From JABMNT01 sp048262655 (GTDB taxonomy: Bacteria; Pseudomonadota; Alphaproteobacteria; Rhodospirillales; Casp-alpha2), in contig JBLXEY010000002.1 in NCBI GenBank assembly GCA_048262655.1, forward strand, positions 682,001 through 746,000: a stretch of DNA of 64,000 bases. Reading direction: 5' to 3'. Of this stretch, positions 25,712-34,399 are shown one piece after another (position 1 is the stretch's first letter; each line of letters begins with the position of its first letter). Made by a program: the position numbers and the translations under genes. The notes under the pieces were generated by a model. It worked only from the letters and a program-made list of their open reading frames with translations. It was not told the origin of the DNA and did no database searches.

Positions 25712-26974
25712 CTAGCGATTTGCATCGGCAATTTTCTTGATGGCGCGCAGGAATTCTGCAACTTCTTGTTCTGTGTTGTAGTGGCACATGGAAACTCGGA
25801 TACAGCTATCCAAACCGAGCGGCTGAAGGATATTACCGGAATAGTGATCGTTTTTACGTGCATGGGTTCTGATCCCCTCCTCACGCAACGCGCTAACGAC
25901 TTCCTCAGCTGTCATATTCTCAACCGTTATCGCGACCAATCCCTCACGCTGCGGATTATCAATACCGCCGATAACTCGGATTTGAGACATTGATGCGAGG
26001 CCGCTTTGACCGTCAACGCCATAAAGCATCGCATCCGTTAGATCTTTCTCATGATTGTGAATGGCCTTACCAGCCGCGTTAATGCGCTCCCGACGATCAT
26101 CCGACGTTGTAAAATGCCCACCTAACCAGTCAAAATAATTCACCACTTCTGAAAATGTCGCGTAAGACCCGGTGTCACGTGTTCCCAACTCCCAATTATC
26201 CTCAGGCGATCCAATCAAGCGGTCATGGGGCAGAACACTCATTCTGTCAGATACCCAGGCGATACCATAGCCGTGACGTGAGAAAACTTTATAAGGGGAG
26301 ATCGCATATCCATCGATATCATAAGAATCGATATCAAGGCCGCCATGTGCGGCATGCTGGATACCATCAACAATAATGTAGCAATCGGGAGAAACAGAGC
26401 GAATAAGGGCCGCGATACTGGCGACATCGACAGCCATGCCCGTGACGGGCGACGTATGAAGAATGGTCGCGACACGTGTCTCTTTCGAAATGTAAGGACG
26501 ATAATCTTCGGCCGTTACAGTTCCTGTTTCATTGTTGTGAGGGACCCGCACAAACTTACGTTTGGCGATCTTCGCCCAGCGATCACTTGCACTCACCGAT
26601 GCCGGATGCTCCAGCGTGCTGCCCAGAACCTCGCCACCTTCAGGGGCGCCCAATACGGCAGCGCTGATCAAACGAAATAAAAGCTCCGTCCCGCTTTCAC
26701 CAACAAACACAGACCCGCCAGATGCGCCCAAGAATGTGTGAATATCAGCCTTTGCCTGATTGATGACGCGCACCAACTCATGTGACGCAGGGTTATCACG
26801 CCCCTGATTATCAGGGATTGCGGCGAACTCTGCGGATCGCTCGACAACAGACTTCAAAGTCAAAGCACCACCCGCATTCTCAAAGAAGATACGCTTACCC
26901 TGCTCCGGGCAGATTTCAACCTGTGCGAACCGGTCTCGAATTTCGTTAATAAGTCCGTCGTGATCTTTAAACAT
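25712..26974 (-). CDS. Class V aminotransferase, cysteine desulfurase-like
   Basis: 420 aa fold-type I PLP enzyme. FFENAGGALTLKSVVE at the N-terminus, SGTELLFRLI, IVDGIQHAAHGGLDID (the PLP Asp and the His-containing segment) and the Schiff-base lysine in AISPYKVFSRHGYG place it with cysteine desulfurase-like class V enzymes. It lacks an obvious SufS- or IscS-type active-site cysteine loop, and no iron-sulfur assembly genes are adjacent. It may therefore be a lyase or transaminase on another substrate. Confidence 0.83.
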   Translation of the reverse strand: MFKDHDGLINEIRDRFAQVEICPEQGKRIFFENAGGALTLKSVVERSAEFAAIPDNQGRDNPASHELVRVINQAKADIHTFLGASGGSVFVGESGTELLFRLISAAVLGAPEGGEVLGSTLEHPASVSASDRWAKIAKRKFVRVPHNNETGTVTAEDYRPYISKETRVATILHTSPVTGMAVDVASIAALIRSVSPDCYIIVDGIQHAAHGGLDIDSYDIDGYAISPYKVFSRHGYGIAWVSDRMSVLPHDRLIGSPEDNWELGTRDTGSYATFSEVVNYFDWLGGHFTTSDDRRERINAAGKAIHNHEKDLTDAMLYGVDGQSGLASMSQIRVIGGIDNPQREGLVAITVENMTAEEVVSALREEGIRTHARKNDHYSGNILQPLGLDSCIRVSMCHYNTEQEVAEFLRAIKKIADANR

Positions 26975-27102
26975 CGTGAATGCTTTCGTTTTTAAATGAG
27001 TTTAAGTCGTCCAGAGCGGCCGACGAAAAGTTTATATAACGCTGGAATGGATGACCCAACCCCTAATCTCTCAATTTATTCGACGCGCCACCCTCGCCCT
27101 TG

Positions 27103-27609
27103 TCAAGGTGCCCCTGGCTTGGGGTATCGACCAATGTTATCCGGCATTCGAATGGCACGCTGCAATTGGGTATCACGGCAACCACAGGACTTGCAGACAA
27201 TCAAGCTATTCAACCGGTCCAGAGTCAGGTTCCCATGAGCTTGCAAAATTTTGATGAGATCAATTTCTTCAATCCGTCCGCATTTGGCTCTTTTGCAGAC
27301 GCCACGAATGATCTCGCCTCCCTCAATTGAATTGACGATGGTTTCCATGGCGACCGGCTGTAACTTGGGAACCGCAGGATGAACCGGCCGGACCGGTTCA
27401 AGAACCCAAAACTCTACCGTGCCACGAGATTTACAGATACAACATTCCGGATTACGTGCCAGTTGCTCCGCCGTTTTTTCCGGGTCTTGATTGACCCATT
27501 GCGTATAAGGAATATTTACATTCGCAAAAAACAAACCACAGGCTTTACATCCAGACATTAACAATCCGCCCCGGTTCAACAAATCTCTGATTTTGGTCTC
27601 TTTCCTCAT
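27103..27609 (-). CDS. Cysteine-rich double zinc-ribbon-like protein
   Basis: 168 aa with two likely zinc knuckle pairs: Cys21/Cys24 with Cys56/57/59, and Cys105/Cys110 with Cys139/Cys142. The second half (VCKRAKCGRIEEIDLI then LIVCKSCGCRD) matches a short zinc-ribbon pattern common in alphaproteobacteria, in which two CxxC knuckles flank a helical segment. Function unknown; nucleic acid or protein binding is possible. An in-frame ATG at 27558 would start four residues before Cys21. About 130 bp separate it from the aminotransferase downstream. Confidence 0.6.
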   Translation of the reverse strand: MRKETKIRDLLNRGGLLMSGCKACGLFFANVNIPYTQWVNQDPEKTAEQLARNPECCICKSRGTVEFWVLEPVRPVHPAVPKLQPVAMETIVNSIEGGEIIRGVCKRAKCGRIEEIDLIKILQAHGNLTLDRLNSLIVCKSCGCRDTQLQRAIRMPDNIGRYPKPGAP

Positions 27610-27710
27610 ACTTCAGAATAGATCGAAAAAAAGAACAAAAACAGAACAAAAATAAAGGTATCAAAGCATTCTTGTTGACGCCGTCTATCCAAGATCAGAC
27701 AATAGTTCGC

Positions 27711-28433
27711 ATGATACATCACCTCCGTATTGCTTTGCCTCGCGTCTTTTGCCTCGGCGTTTTTGTGATCCTTGGCGTATCGGTGTCACATGCGGAAATA
27801 AAACAGAACTTGCCGCCAGAACTTGAGGCCCTTGGGTGGGAAGAGATCACCTTTGATGGTAAACGCCCTAATGCCTATGCCAGTTGCGGTGATCGGTGTA
27901 TTGAAGTGAAAACTGACTCCAGTGTCTCCATGATTGGCAAACCTGTTTCCATTGATCTCGAAAAGATGCCGTTTATCAGCTGGGAGTGGAAAATCTCCAA
28001 CGCTCTCCGCCCCACCGACTTATCGACCAAAGGTAAAGACGACCGGGCCGCAGCCGTTTACGTCACCTTTCCCTACGATCCAGATACATCCAGTTTTAAA
28101 GAACGTATGATGCGTCCTCTTATCGAAGCCATCCGTGGCAAAGATACACCGGGTCGGATTCTCTCATACGTCTGGGGCGGTTTTGGTGAAACCAGCGATA
28201 TCATTGAAAGCCCTTTTTACGGCGGCATCAATGCAATGATTATTAGCAGAAATGAACAAGCCCCCATCAATGAATGGGTTATGGAAAAGTTTGACGTTAT
28301 TTCCGATCACAAACGCGCCTTCGGCTACCCGCCAAAATCCGTCTCCAACATCCTGATCAGTGCCGATAGTGATGATACAGAGGCCCCCAATCAGGCCTTT
28401 ATCCGAAACATCACATTCGTCAAAAAAGACTAA
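27711..28433 (+). CDS. DUF3047 family secreted protein
   Basis: 240 aa with a signal peptide (basic start, then a Val/Leu/Phe-rich core, cleavage near SHAEI). The mature part carries the DUF3047 pattern: ISWEWKISN, then KGKDDRAAAVYVTF, LSYVWGGFGE and FYGGINAMI. The family is widespread in proteobacteria and uncharacterised, probably with a carbohydrate-binding-like beta sandwich. ATG 27711 gives the best signal peptide. Confidence 0.82.
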   Translation: MIHHLRIALPRVFCLGVFVILGVSVSHAEIKQNLPPELEALGWEEITFDGKRPNAYASCGDRCIEVKTDSSVSMIGKPVSIDLEKMPFISWEWKISNALRPTDLSTKGKDDRAAAVYVTFPYDPDTSSFKERMMRPLIEAIRGKDTPGRILSYVWGGFGETSDIIESPFYGGINAMIISRNEQAPINEWVMEKFDVISDHKRAFGYPPKSVSNILISADSDDTEAPNQAFIRNITFVKKD

Positions 28434-28529
28434 AACCCAAGTCCAGACAGTTCGGCACCGTCGAAAAGCAAGATTGATCGCCCCCCAGCGCCATCCTATG
28501 ATCTCCGAAATATTCGTTTAGGACAAAAA

Positions 28530-28703
28530 ATGCTATTGCTTGTTGTTGGTCTAATAGGCGCAATTCTCGGTGGCGTCATCGCGTCGAAAAAAAATCGCTC
28601 TGTTCCCGCGTGGGTGCTCTTAGGCGGTTTGCTGCCAATATCTATAGTATTGATGTTTATCCTGAAACCACTGGACGCCAAGCCTGCGCCTCACGCAGAA
28701 TGA
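28530..28703 (+). CDS. Small membrane protein, 57 aa
   Basis: ATG at 28530 has AGGAC 7-11 nt upstream and opens a 57-codon frame ending TGA at 28701-28703. The protein has two hydrophobic segments (LLLVVGLIGAILGGVIA and AWVLLGGLLPISIVLMFIL) joined by a basic turn (SKKNRS), with a short hydrophilic C-terminus (KPLDAKPAPHAE). This is the layout of a two-helix hairpin inner-membrane protein. No family is recognised. It lies between the DUF3047 and YdjM-like genes on the same strand. Confidence 0.6.
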   Translation: MLLLVVGLIGAILGGVIASKKNRSVPAWVLLGGLLPISIVLMFILKPLDAKPAPHAE

Positions 28704-28752
28704 GATCGTGAACGTCCACAACCGCCAAAAAATTGATCGAAAATAAAAAACC

Positions 28753-29757
28753 ATGGATCCCTTAACCCAAGGTGCCCTGGGCGCAGCGTTACCTCAAGCT
28801 TTCACCAGGAAACCCTTCATCGGCCGCGCTGGCGTATTTGGGTTTCTGGCGGGTATGGCGGCAGATTTGGATGTCTTCATCCGTTCTTCGGATGATCCAC
28901 TGCTATTTCTTGAATACCACCGCCAGTTCACACATTCGTTGATTTTCATTCCGATTGGCGGCCTCATATGTGGCCTGTTACTGCACCTGTGTCTTGGCAG
29001 ATTATGGCACCTGTCACGAACACAATGCGTGCTTTATTGTACGTTAGGGTACGCGACTCATGCCCTGCTTGATGCCTGCACCAGCTATGGCACTCAACTC
29101 TTCTGGCCCTTTAGTGACATGCGAATTGCGTGGAACGCGATTTCGATCATCGACCCCCTTTTCACCCTGCCGGTTCTCACCGGCGTTATTGTTGCCAGCT
29201 TAAAACAAAATCCGTTGTGGGCTAAGCTGGCACTTGGTTGGGCCGTGATCTACATGTCGCTGGGTGTCTACCAGCGCGAAGCAGCAATTGTCATGGGCAG
29301 AGAGCTTGCCCACGCGCGCGGTCATACATTACTGCGCATCGAAGCCAAGCCCAGCTTCGCCAACCTGCTTCTCTGGAAATCAGTCTATGAAACACCTCAG
29401 CGCTTTTATGTGGATGCCGTTCGCCCCACCCTTTCCGAGCGCGTATTTCAGGGCAATTCGATCAAGAAACTCGATGTCGCCAGAGATTTCAAATGGCTGG
29501 ACCCAACCTCACAACAAGCCAAGGACATTGAACGATTCCGCTGGTTTAGCAATGGCTACGTGGCTCAGGACCCAGCCTATCCGAACCGGGTGACGGATGT
29601 CCGTTATTCCATGCTACCCAATGAAATTTCAGGGCTGTGGTCCATAGAGCTCTCTCCCGACGCAGCACCCGACGCACACGTCGCATTCATCACTACCCGC
29701 CAAAACCCGCAAGAACAAAGCCGCCTTCTTTGGCGTATGATTATTGGAAAACCTTAG
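28753..29757 (+). CDS. YdjM-type membrane-bound metal-dependent hydrolase family protein
   Basis: 334 aa. MDPLTQGALGAALPQA, FGFLAGMAADLDVFI, EYHRQFTHSLIFIP and ATHALLDACTSYGT are the hallmark motifs of the YdjM/DUF457 family. They carry the clustered Asp and His residues thought to bind metal. Several transmembrane segments follow (about residues 25-195), and the C-terminal third is soluble. Substrate unknown; the family is often near stress-response genes but none is obvious here. Confidence 0.88.
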   Translation: MDPLTQGALGAALPQAFTRKPFIGRAGVFGFLAGMAADLDVFIRSSDDPLLFLEYHRQFTHSLIFIPIGGLICGLLLHLCLGRLWHLSRTQCVLYCTLGYATHALLDACTSYGTQLFWPFSDMRIAWNAISIIDPLFTLPVLTGVIVASLKQNPLWAKLALGWAVIYMSLGVYQREAAIVMGRELAHARGHTLLRIEAKPSFANLLLWKSVYETPQRFYVDAVRPTLSERVFQGNSIKKLDVARDFKWLDPTSQQAKDIERFRWFSNGYVAQDPAYPNRVTDVRYSMLPNEISGLWSIELSPDAAPDAHVAFITTRQNPQEQSRLLWRMIIGKP

Positions 29758-29776
29758 AAACTCGACGGCTTGGAAA

Positions 29777-29853
29777 TGGCGGTCCCAGCAGGACTCGAAC
29801 CTGCAACATCTCGCTTAGAAGGCGAGTGCTCTATCCAGTTGAGCTATGGGACC
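29777..29853 (-). tRNA. tRNA-Arg (anticodon TCT)
   Basis: On the minus strand the 77-nt sequence folds into a full cloverleaf: acceptor GGTCCCA with its pair TGGGACC, D arm AGCTCAACTGGATAGAGC, anticodon stem CTCGC/GCGAG around the loop CTTCTAA (anticodon TCT), and the T loop GTTCGAGTC. The 3' CCA is encoded at 29777-29779. It decodes AGA/AGG. Confidence 0.96.
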
Positions 29854-29956
29854 CGCTGCGGCTTTTCAGAAGTGCAATGCACTTCCTGCTGGAAGCGACC
29901 TTTTAGACGGTGTTATCCGCGACAACAACTCAGAAAATTCGTTCTGTCACAATTTT

Positions 29957-30355
29957 CTAGTTGAGGGTCCTCTCATGCCGTGCATTTTCAAACAGCCCTC
30001 CGGCCATCGCCAAATTAATCTCGATGAGTGATGACAGTTTTTCTGCTCGCGGGTCCTGCAGGGCGTCCAACGTGTGTTTATCGATGAACAGGCTGAGGTT
30101 GAGCATGTTTGTGCGCACAGGTTCCGGCACCCGTTCCGGGTTATCAAGCAAGCTGGCCTGAACAGCTGTCCAAAGACGCTGATTAAACCGCAGTGCCTCG
30201 GCATAAGCCGTAAAGTTACCGCTATCTTCACTGGCGCGCTTTAGCTGCGCAGCAGCACGGTTAAATGCCAATACCTCCGTTTGTTTCGGTGACATGGCAG
30301 ACGATTGGGTGCGCTGATAGGCTTGCAGCGCAGACTTTTGATGCGAAGGATACAT
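29957..30355 (-). CDS. flaF: Flagellar biosynthesis regulator FlaF
   Basis: 132 aa helical cytoplasmic protein with the FlaF pattern: ALQAYQRTQSS near the N-terminus, EVLAFNRAAAQLKRA, then FNQRLWTAVQASLLD and NMLNLSLFIDKHTLDALQ. FlaF couples flagellin synthesis and secretion in alphaproteobacteria, usually in concert with FlbT. ATG 30355 is preferred over an upstream in-frame start at 30382 because it matches the family N-terminus. It lies 81 bp after the flagellin gene on the same strand; no flbT is visible here. Confidence 0.9.
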   Translation of the reverse strand: MYPSHQKSALQAYQRTQSSAMSPKQTEVLAFNRAAAQLKRASEDSGNFTAYAEALRFNQRLWTAVQASLLDNPERVPEPVRTNMLNLSLFIDKHTLDALQDPRAEKLSSLIEINLAMAGGLFENARHERTLN

Positions 30356-30436
30356 AGGTTCCCCGGCCTCCATTCTGTTCAAACAACAAAGATGGTTACC
30401 GTTCTGGAACCTGATTTGGCTGGAAATTAACCTTTA

Positions 30437-31582
30437 CTAGTTAAGCTTCAGCAGGCTGGTGAGGGTCTGTTCACTCTCGAAAACCGAATCAATCTGGACA
30501 ACAGCCAAATCGTGACGCGTTTGTAACGCCAAAATCGTCGCTGATTCCTCCTGCAAATCAGCTCCGGTGAGCTTCGTCGCACCATCACCTAACAAATCAG
30601 CTAGAGTTTGCACGAAATCGGCACGAGAATCCAATATTAAATCCTTCGACTCAAACGAAGACTTCGTCGTGTTCAGGGTCACCAGTGCATTATCAAGTTC
30701 TGTAATCGATGCGGCAATACCGGCATTCGTTGCAAAACTACCTGCCGTATCAACAGCCGTTATACTGAGCGAAGCCGCGCTTGTAGAAACACCCGATATC
30801 GTAATTTTGCTGTCCGCGCTGTCTGCAAGTTGCACGACCAAGGTTCCGGGGGAACTGGAGATCAGGTTGGTCCCCAGGAACGTCGCTCCACCAATGACGC
30901 TGGCAATTTGTCCCCGCAAATCATCAAAGTTCGTTTCGGCAACTTCACGGACCGCACTCGAGACAAACGTCCCGTTGGTTGATGAGGCAATCCCCAGGTC
31001 AGCCGCCAGATTATTAACAGATTCAGTAATCGTGATGTCTTTACCATCAACCGCAGTAATAACAATACCAGCACCATCGGACACGGTAGCCGTCAAATCG
31101 CCAATAGCATCAATTTGGGCTGCCAGGGATGTGAACGTCGAGCCTGCAGTATTTGTAATTGTCGTGGTCGTGCCGTCATGGGAAATGGTGAAGGCATCAC
31201 CGTCTTCAGCGCCGGCAATTGTGTCTGTAATATCGGCCGATGCTGTTGTGACAGTATTTGACGTGATCGTCGTTGAAACCCCTAAGGCAGAATTGGCTTC
31301 GGTTTTCAAAGAATTGACGAGCGTAATAATTTCATCAATAGCAGCGATTGTGCCCGTTGTAACAATCGCTCCATTGGTGATTTCATCTTTAATCGTCAGC
31401 AAACGTCCGGCGCGACTGTTGAGAGCACTGGCGTCAAAAAAGGCACTAACGCCTTCAAGCGGACTTGATACCTTCAGTCCCGAAGCAACGCGTTTCGATG
31501 AAATTTCAATGAGTTCTCTGGCTTGTTGCAGCCCGATCAGAGTCGTTCGCAAGCGCGACGACACAACTGGAAAGTCAGCCAT
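30437..31582 (-). CDS. Flagellin-family protein
   Basis: 381 aa. The N-terminal helix region (SSKRVASGLKVSSPLEG, SRAGRLLTIKDEI) and the C-terminal region (DLQEESATILALQTRHDLAV, then QTLTSLLKLN) are the conserved flagellin D0/D1 segments. The middle (about residues 110-300) is Thr/Ser/Ala/Ile-rich, cysteine-free and variable, as for the exposed filament surface. A strong ribosome site (GGAAGGGGAAC) precedes the ATG. It is secreted through the flagellar export apparatus and followed by flaF. The N-terminus departs from the usual enteric consensus, as in several alphaproteobacterial flagellins. Confidence 0.88.
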   Translation of the reverse strand: MADFPVVSSRLRTTLIGLQQARELIEISSKRVASGLKVSSPLEGVSAFFDASALNSRAGRLLTIKDEITNGAIVTTGTIAAIDEIITLVNSLKTEANSALGVSTTITSNTVTTASADITDTIAGAEDGDAFTISHDGTTTTITNTAGSTFTSLAAQIDAIGDLTATVSDGAGIVITAVDGKDITITESVNNLAADLGIASSTNGTFVSSAVREVAETNFDDLRGQIASVIGGATFLGTNLISSSPGTLVVQLADSADSKITISGVSTSAASLSITAVDTAGSFATNAGIAASITELDNALVTLNTTKSSFESKDLILDSRADFVQTLADLLGDGATKLTGADLQEESATILALQTRHDLAVVQIDSVFESEQTLTSLLKLN

Positions 31583-31852
31583 TTTGTTCCCCTTCCTGAG
31601 GCCCCAGACAATGGATAAATCACAATCTGGAATTTTTTTGGATATGTTTGGAACCGGCCGCAGTTAGCGTACTTCTGACGCAGGGCTTCTAATTCCGGAT
31701 GCCCGTACAATTCTCGCACAGAGCAAAACACATCCCCTATCGACAGTTCTTGCCGCTAGGATTGTCTAAACGATCTTAAGTATAAGCGATATTTGCAGAA
31801 TTCTCAAGTTTTTGGCGTTTTACGGCTAAAAACACATCAAAAATGCGCAAAA

Positions 31853-32152
31853 TCACTGAAATCTGAAACGAGGACTAAAGTTTTCCGAGTAACTTTTAGG
31901 TTTAATCTTTCGAGTTTTCGCTTCTTGCACGCGATAGTTCAGGCCTTTTTTCACGGCATAATCAATGGCATGCTCTTTACTCGGAAATTTCAGTCGCAAC
32001 TGACCGTTCATATCGCCAGAACCAATCCAGCCCATAAGCGGATCTGCCTGTTTGGCTTCTGTGGGTTCAAATTCAAGCACCCAAGCACCAAGATTAGCGC
32101 GGCCAGACTGCATGGCGTTTTTTGACGGGCGGTAAATTCTGCATACGGTCAT
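31853..32152 (-). CDS. NDUFS4-like complex I accessory subunit (ETC complex I conserved region)
   Basis: 99 aa. CRIYRPSKNAMQSGRA, WVLEFEPTE, PLMGWIGSGDMNGQ and LKFPSKEHAIDYAVKKGLNY followed by the basic tail match the NDUFS4/ETC_C1 family, one of the few accessory subunits of mitochondrial complex I also encoded by alphaproteobacteria. It is expected to bind the N-module of NADH:quinone oxidoreductase. The gene is solitary, between tRNA-Pro and the flagellin gene, away from any nuo operon. Confidence 0.9.
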   Translation of the reverse strand: MTVCRIYRPSKNAMQSGRANLGAWVLEFEPTEAKQADPLMGWIGSGDMNGQLRLKFPSKEHAIDYAVKKGLNYRVQEAKTRKIKPKSYSENFSPRFRFQ

Positions 32153-32186
32153 GATTAAACTCCGCAGAGATTATGACTGAAAAAAG

Positions 32187-32263
32187 TGGTCGGGGCGAGA
32201 GGATTCGAACCTCCGGCCTCACGCTCCCAAAGCGCGTGCTCTACCAGGCTGAGCTACACCCCG
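32187..32263 (-). tRNA. tRNA-Pro (anticodon TGG)
   Basis: The minus-strand 77-nt cloverleaf has acceptor arms CGGGGTG / CGCCCCG, a D arm with AGCTCAGCCTGGTAGAGC, an anticodon stem around the loop TTTGGGA (anticodon TGG), and the T loop GTTCGAATC. CCA is encoded at 32187-32189. It decodes CCA/CCG and other proline codons by wobble. Confidence 0.96.
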
Positions 32264-32553
32264 ACACCGGGAGTTAATTAGGCGCTCCCTTCCCCATAAG
32301 CAAGCCCGAAAACTCCGAATAGAAACATTTATTGTATCCCCTCATTCAATTCCTGCATTATCCAGAATTTATTGGGTCGTCGTCCGATGCGCCGGTGCGG
32401 CCGTTACGAGAACGATTCTCCCTGTTTTCGTCATTGGTTTCCGTTTCAATATCAGAGAAAATGGCGGAAATATTGACCTTTTAGAACCTCATTTGATCGC
32501 ATAAGCCAACCCATGCCACTACTTGACGGCCTTGATTACCTTGCGTCGACGGC

Positions 32554-32603
32554 GAAGCAGGGTGGAAATGGTTTGGAGGAAGCAGGGTGGAAATGGTTTG
32601 GAG
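32554..32603. repeat. Perfect 25-bp tandem duplication at the start of the PAS_5 gene
   Basis: Two identical 25-bp units, each beginning GAAGCAGGGTGG and ending GGTTTGGAG, lie head to tail at 32554-32578 and 32579-32603. As 25 is not a multiple of three, the copies are read in different frames if translated from the ATG at 32513. The second copy ends in GGAG, a possible ribosome site for a TTG at 32612. Confidence 0.95.
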
Positions 32604-32611
32604 ATTGTCTT

Positions 32612-33160
32612 TTGGAAGCTGGCACCTACACTTCAGATAACATCACATTTCGAGAATCACCGATCACAAATATCCCTTTCGACTTCCAGGCTGTGTATGA
32701 CTACTGGAACACTCTGAGAGGCGACGAAATCGCGCCGACGTGGCAGGATTTTGACATGATGCGGATTCCCTCCAAGATACTCCCCTCGACCATGGTGAAA
32801 GATGTTGAATACGCCCCTCTCGCGTTTCGCTTTCGGTTTTATGGGTCCAGGTTTGTTCATATGGGTAACAGAGAATACACCGGTCGCACCGTTGCCGACA
32901 TGGAAGGTCACGAGTTCGCACAGGCAACAACGGCGTCGCTGATTACTTTTATCGACCAGAAAGTCCCAAAGTTTTATAGCGTGGAAAAGCAGATCAACCT
33001 GTCCGAAGTGACGATCCAAACGCAGCTCCGCCTGCCACTATCAAACAATGGAAAAACGATTTCCCAAGTGGTGTCATTGGTCGATCATCACATCAACGCA
33101 TTTGAGTATTCAAACTTGGAACTGGACGGAAAAGTCCCCCAATATTTCGGGCATTCCTAA
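32612..33160 (+). CDS. PAS_5-type sensory domain protein
   Basis: 182 aa single-domain protein of the alphaproteobacterial PAS_5 family. YDYWNTLRGDEIAPTWQDFD, MMRIPSKILPSTMVKDVEY and FRFRFYGSRFVHMGNREYTG are the family signature. It lacks an output domain, so it probably acts through a partner. The start is taken as TTG 32612 with GGAG 8 nt upstream, which gives the family-like N-terminus. An ATG at 32513 is in frame only because of the 25-bp duplication and would add 33 residues. The 348 bp upstream, from tRNA-Pro, hold only that duplication. Confidence 0.78.
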   Translation: MEAGTYTSDNITFRESPITNIPFDFQAVYDYWNTLRGDEIAPTWQDFDMMRIPSKILPSTMVKDVEYAPLAFRFRFYGSRFVHMGNREYTGRTVADMEGHEFAQATTASLITFIDQKVPKFYSVEKQINLSEVTIQTQLRLPLSNNGKTISQVVSLVDHHINAFEYSNLELDGKVPQYFGHS

Positions 33161-33164
33161 ACTG

Positions 33165-33644
33165 TTAAGGCGTAAAAATCGGGTGTAAAATTCGGTCACC
33201 TGCTCGTATTCCAAGCCGTTGAGCCGTCCCGGCAATCACCTCCAGCACGCCTCTTGCCGGCCCCGCAGAGTTAATGTGCGTTAGCGAAAGCGGCACCGTG
33301 TTCCGTGCAATATTTATGATTGTCCCATTGTCGCTGATAAAAAACATATCGAGAGACAGGTAGGTATTCTTCATCCACATCGTTACGGTGTTCGTCTGCT
33401 TGAAATCGAACAGCATCCCGTGATTGGCTGCCATGTTTTTGCGCCACTGCAAACCTTGGGCCCGTTGTCGGGCCGTTTCGGCAAGCTCAACCCGAAAGGC
33501 GTGCCTTTTGCCACCGCTTTCGATCTGCAGGCTGGAAACTCGAAAGGATTCGGCAGAATGGGCGGGTCGCAAGTCAACAAAGCTTAATAAAACCAACAAA
33601 ATCGCGGCGCAAAAATGGCCTGCAAACTTTAAGGTAAAATGCAT
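33165..33644 (-). CDS. DUF192 family exported protein
   Basis: 159 aa with an N-terminal signal peptide (HFTLKFAGHFCAAILLVLLS, cleavage near AHSAES). The DUF192 core follows: RVELAETARQRAQGLQWRK, GMLFDF, VTMWMKNTYLSLDMFFIS, then VLEVIAGTAQRLGIRAGDRI. The fold is a small beta barrel of unknown function, usually periplasmic. ATG 33644 has GAAGAA upstream; an in-frame start at 33686 would add 14 residues. Confidence 0.87.
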   Translation of the reverse strand: MHFTLKFAGHFCAAILLVLLSFVDLRPAHSAESFRVSSLQIESGGKRHAFRVELAETARQRAQGLQWRKNMAANHGMLFDFKQTNTVTMWMKNTYLSLDMFFISDNGTIINIARNTVPLSLTHINSAGPARGVLEVIAGTAQRLGIRAGDRILHPIFTP

Positions 33645-33844
33645 ATTCTTCTTCTTTTTCAACACGTTAAAGGACTTTTGTAGCAAAGCAGTACGTAAAT
33701 TTGAACAAACAATTCCCGATTGACCCGTTTTTCTCTGGCGTTACATCCTTACCAATTTTATCCTCGCTCAACAAATTCGCACCCTAAAAATGGCGTTCAC
33801 GGGAAAAAAACATTTGGGTTCGAGTACAGTGGGGTTTTTAGCAA

Positions 33845-34399
33845 ATGCTGCATGCAATTAGTTTAGCAGTTGTCTTGAGTGGCGTATGGTGGGTGCTTTC
33901 TGGCTATACCATAGCGCTTATTTTGGCGTTGGGCGTGGGGTCCGTGCTATTGGTCGTCTATATCTGCCATCGCATGGATGCCATTGATCACGAAACACAC
34001 CCTATACACCTGGCAAGTGGCTGTATCACCTATTTTCCCTGGCTCCTTTGGGAGGTCGTACTGGCCAATTGGGACGTTGCAAAAGCTATTCTCAAAAATG
34101 ATGACTCCATTCGGCCGAGGTTGATGCATATAAAAGCATCTCAGAAGTCGGAAGTCGGACGCGTCACATATGCCAATTCAATTACACTTACCCCCGGCAC
34201 TGTCACCCTGGATATAGAAGGTCCTTCTCTCTTGATTCACTCTCTTACGCAAGGTTCAAAAGAAGGACTGGAGACAGGCGAAATGGACAGAAGAGTGACA
34301 AAACTGGAACTGGGGAAAGGTGGCCCTACAGCGGCCAGCCAGCCGGCTCTTCATGATCACCCCGAAGACGCCCCGGAAACGCAGGAGAGCAAGACATGA
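33845..34399 (+). CDS. mrpE: Mrp-type cation/proton antiporter, subunit E
   Basis: 184 aa with two or three N-terminal membrane helices (residues about 1-40 and 58-80) and a cytoplasmic C-terminus. YFPWLLWEVVLANWDVAKAIL and SITLTPGTVTLDIEG are the MrpE signature. It begins the Mrp operon; the 158 bp before it show no clear promoter. Its stop overlaps the start of mrpF by 4 bp. Confidence 0.92.
   Translation: MLHAISLAVVLSGVWWVLSGYTIALILALGVGSVLLVVYICHRMDAIDHETHPIHLASGCITYFPWLLWEVVLANWDVAKAILKNDDSIRPRLMHIKASQKSEVGRVTYANSITLTPGTVTLDIEGPSLLIHSLTQGSKEGLETGEMDRRVTKLELGKGGPTAASQPALHDHPEDAPETQESKT

Noticed and set aside
30567..31667. Long plus-strand open frame of 366 codons opposite the flagellin gene
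   Set aside because: It is the antisense shadow of a Thr/Ser/Ala-rich flagellin, with no ribosome site or known domain and a biased Val/Ser/Ile composition. The flagellin on the other strand has clear D0/D1 motifs.
31583..31852. Sigma-54 or sigma-28 promoter for the flagellin gene
   Set aside because: No TGGCAC-5-TTGC or flagellar sigma-28 pattern could be found on the minus strand; only partial matches exist, so no promoter is claimed.
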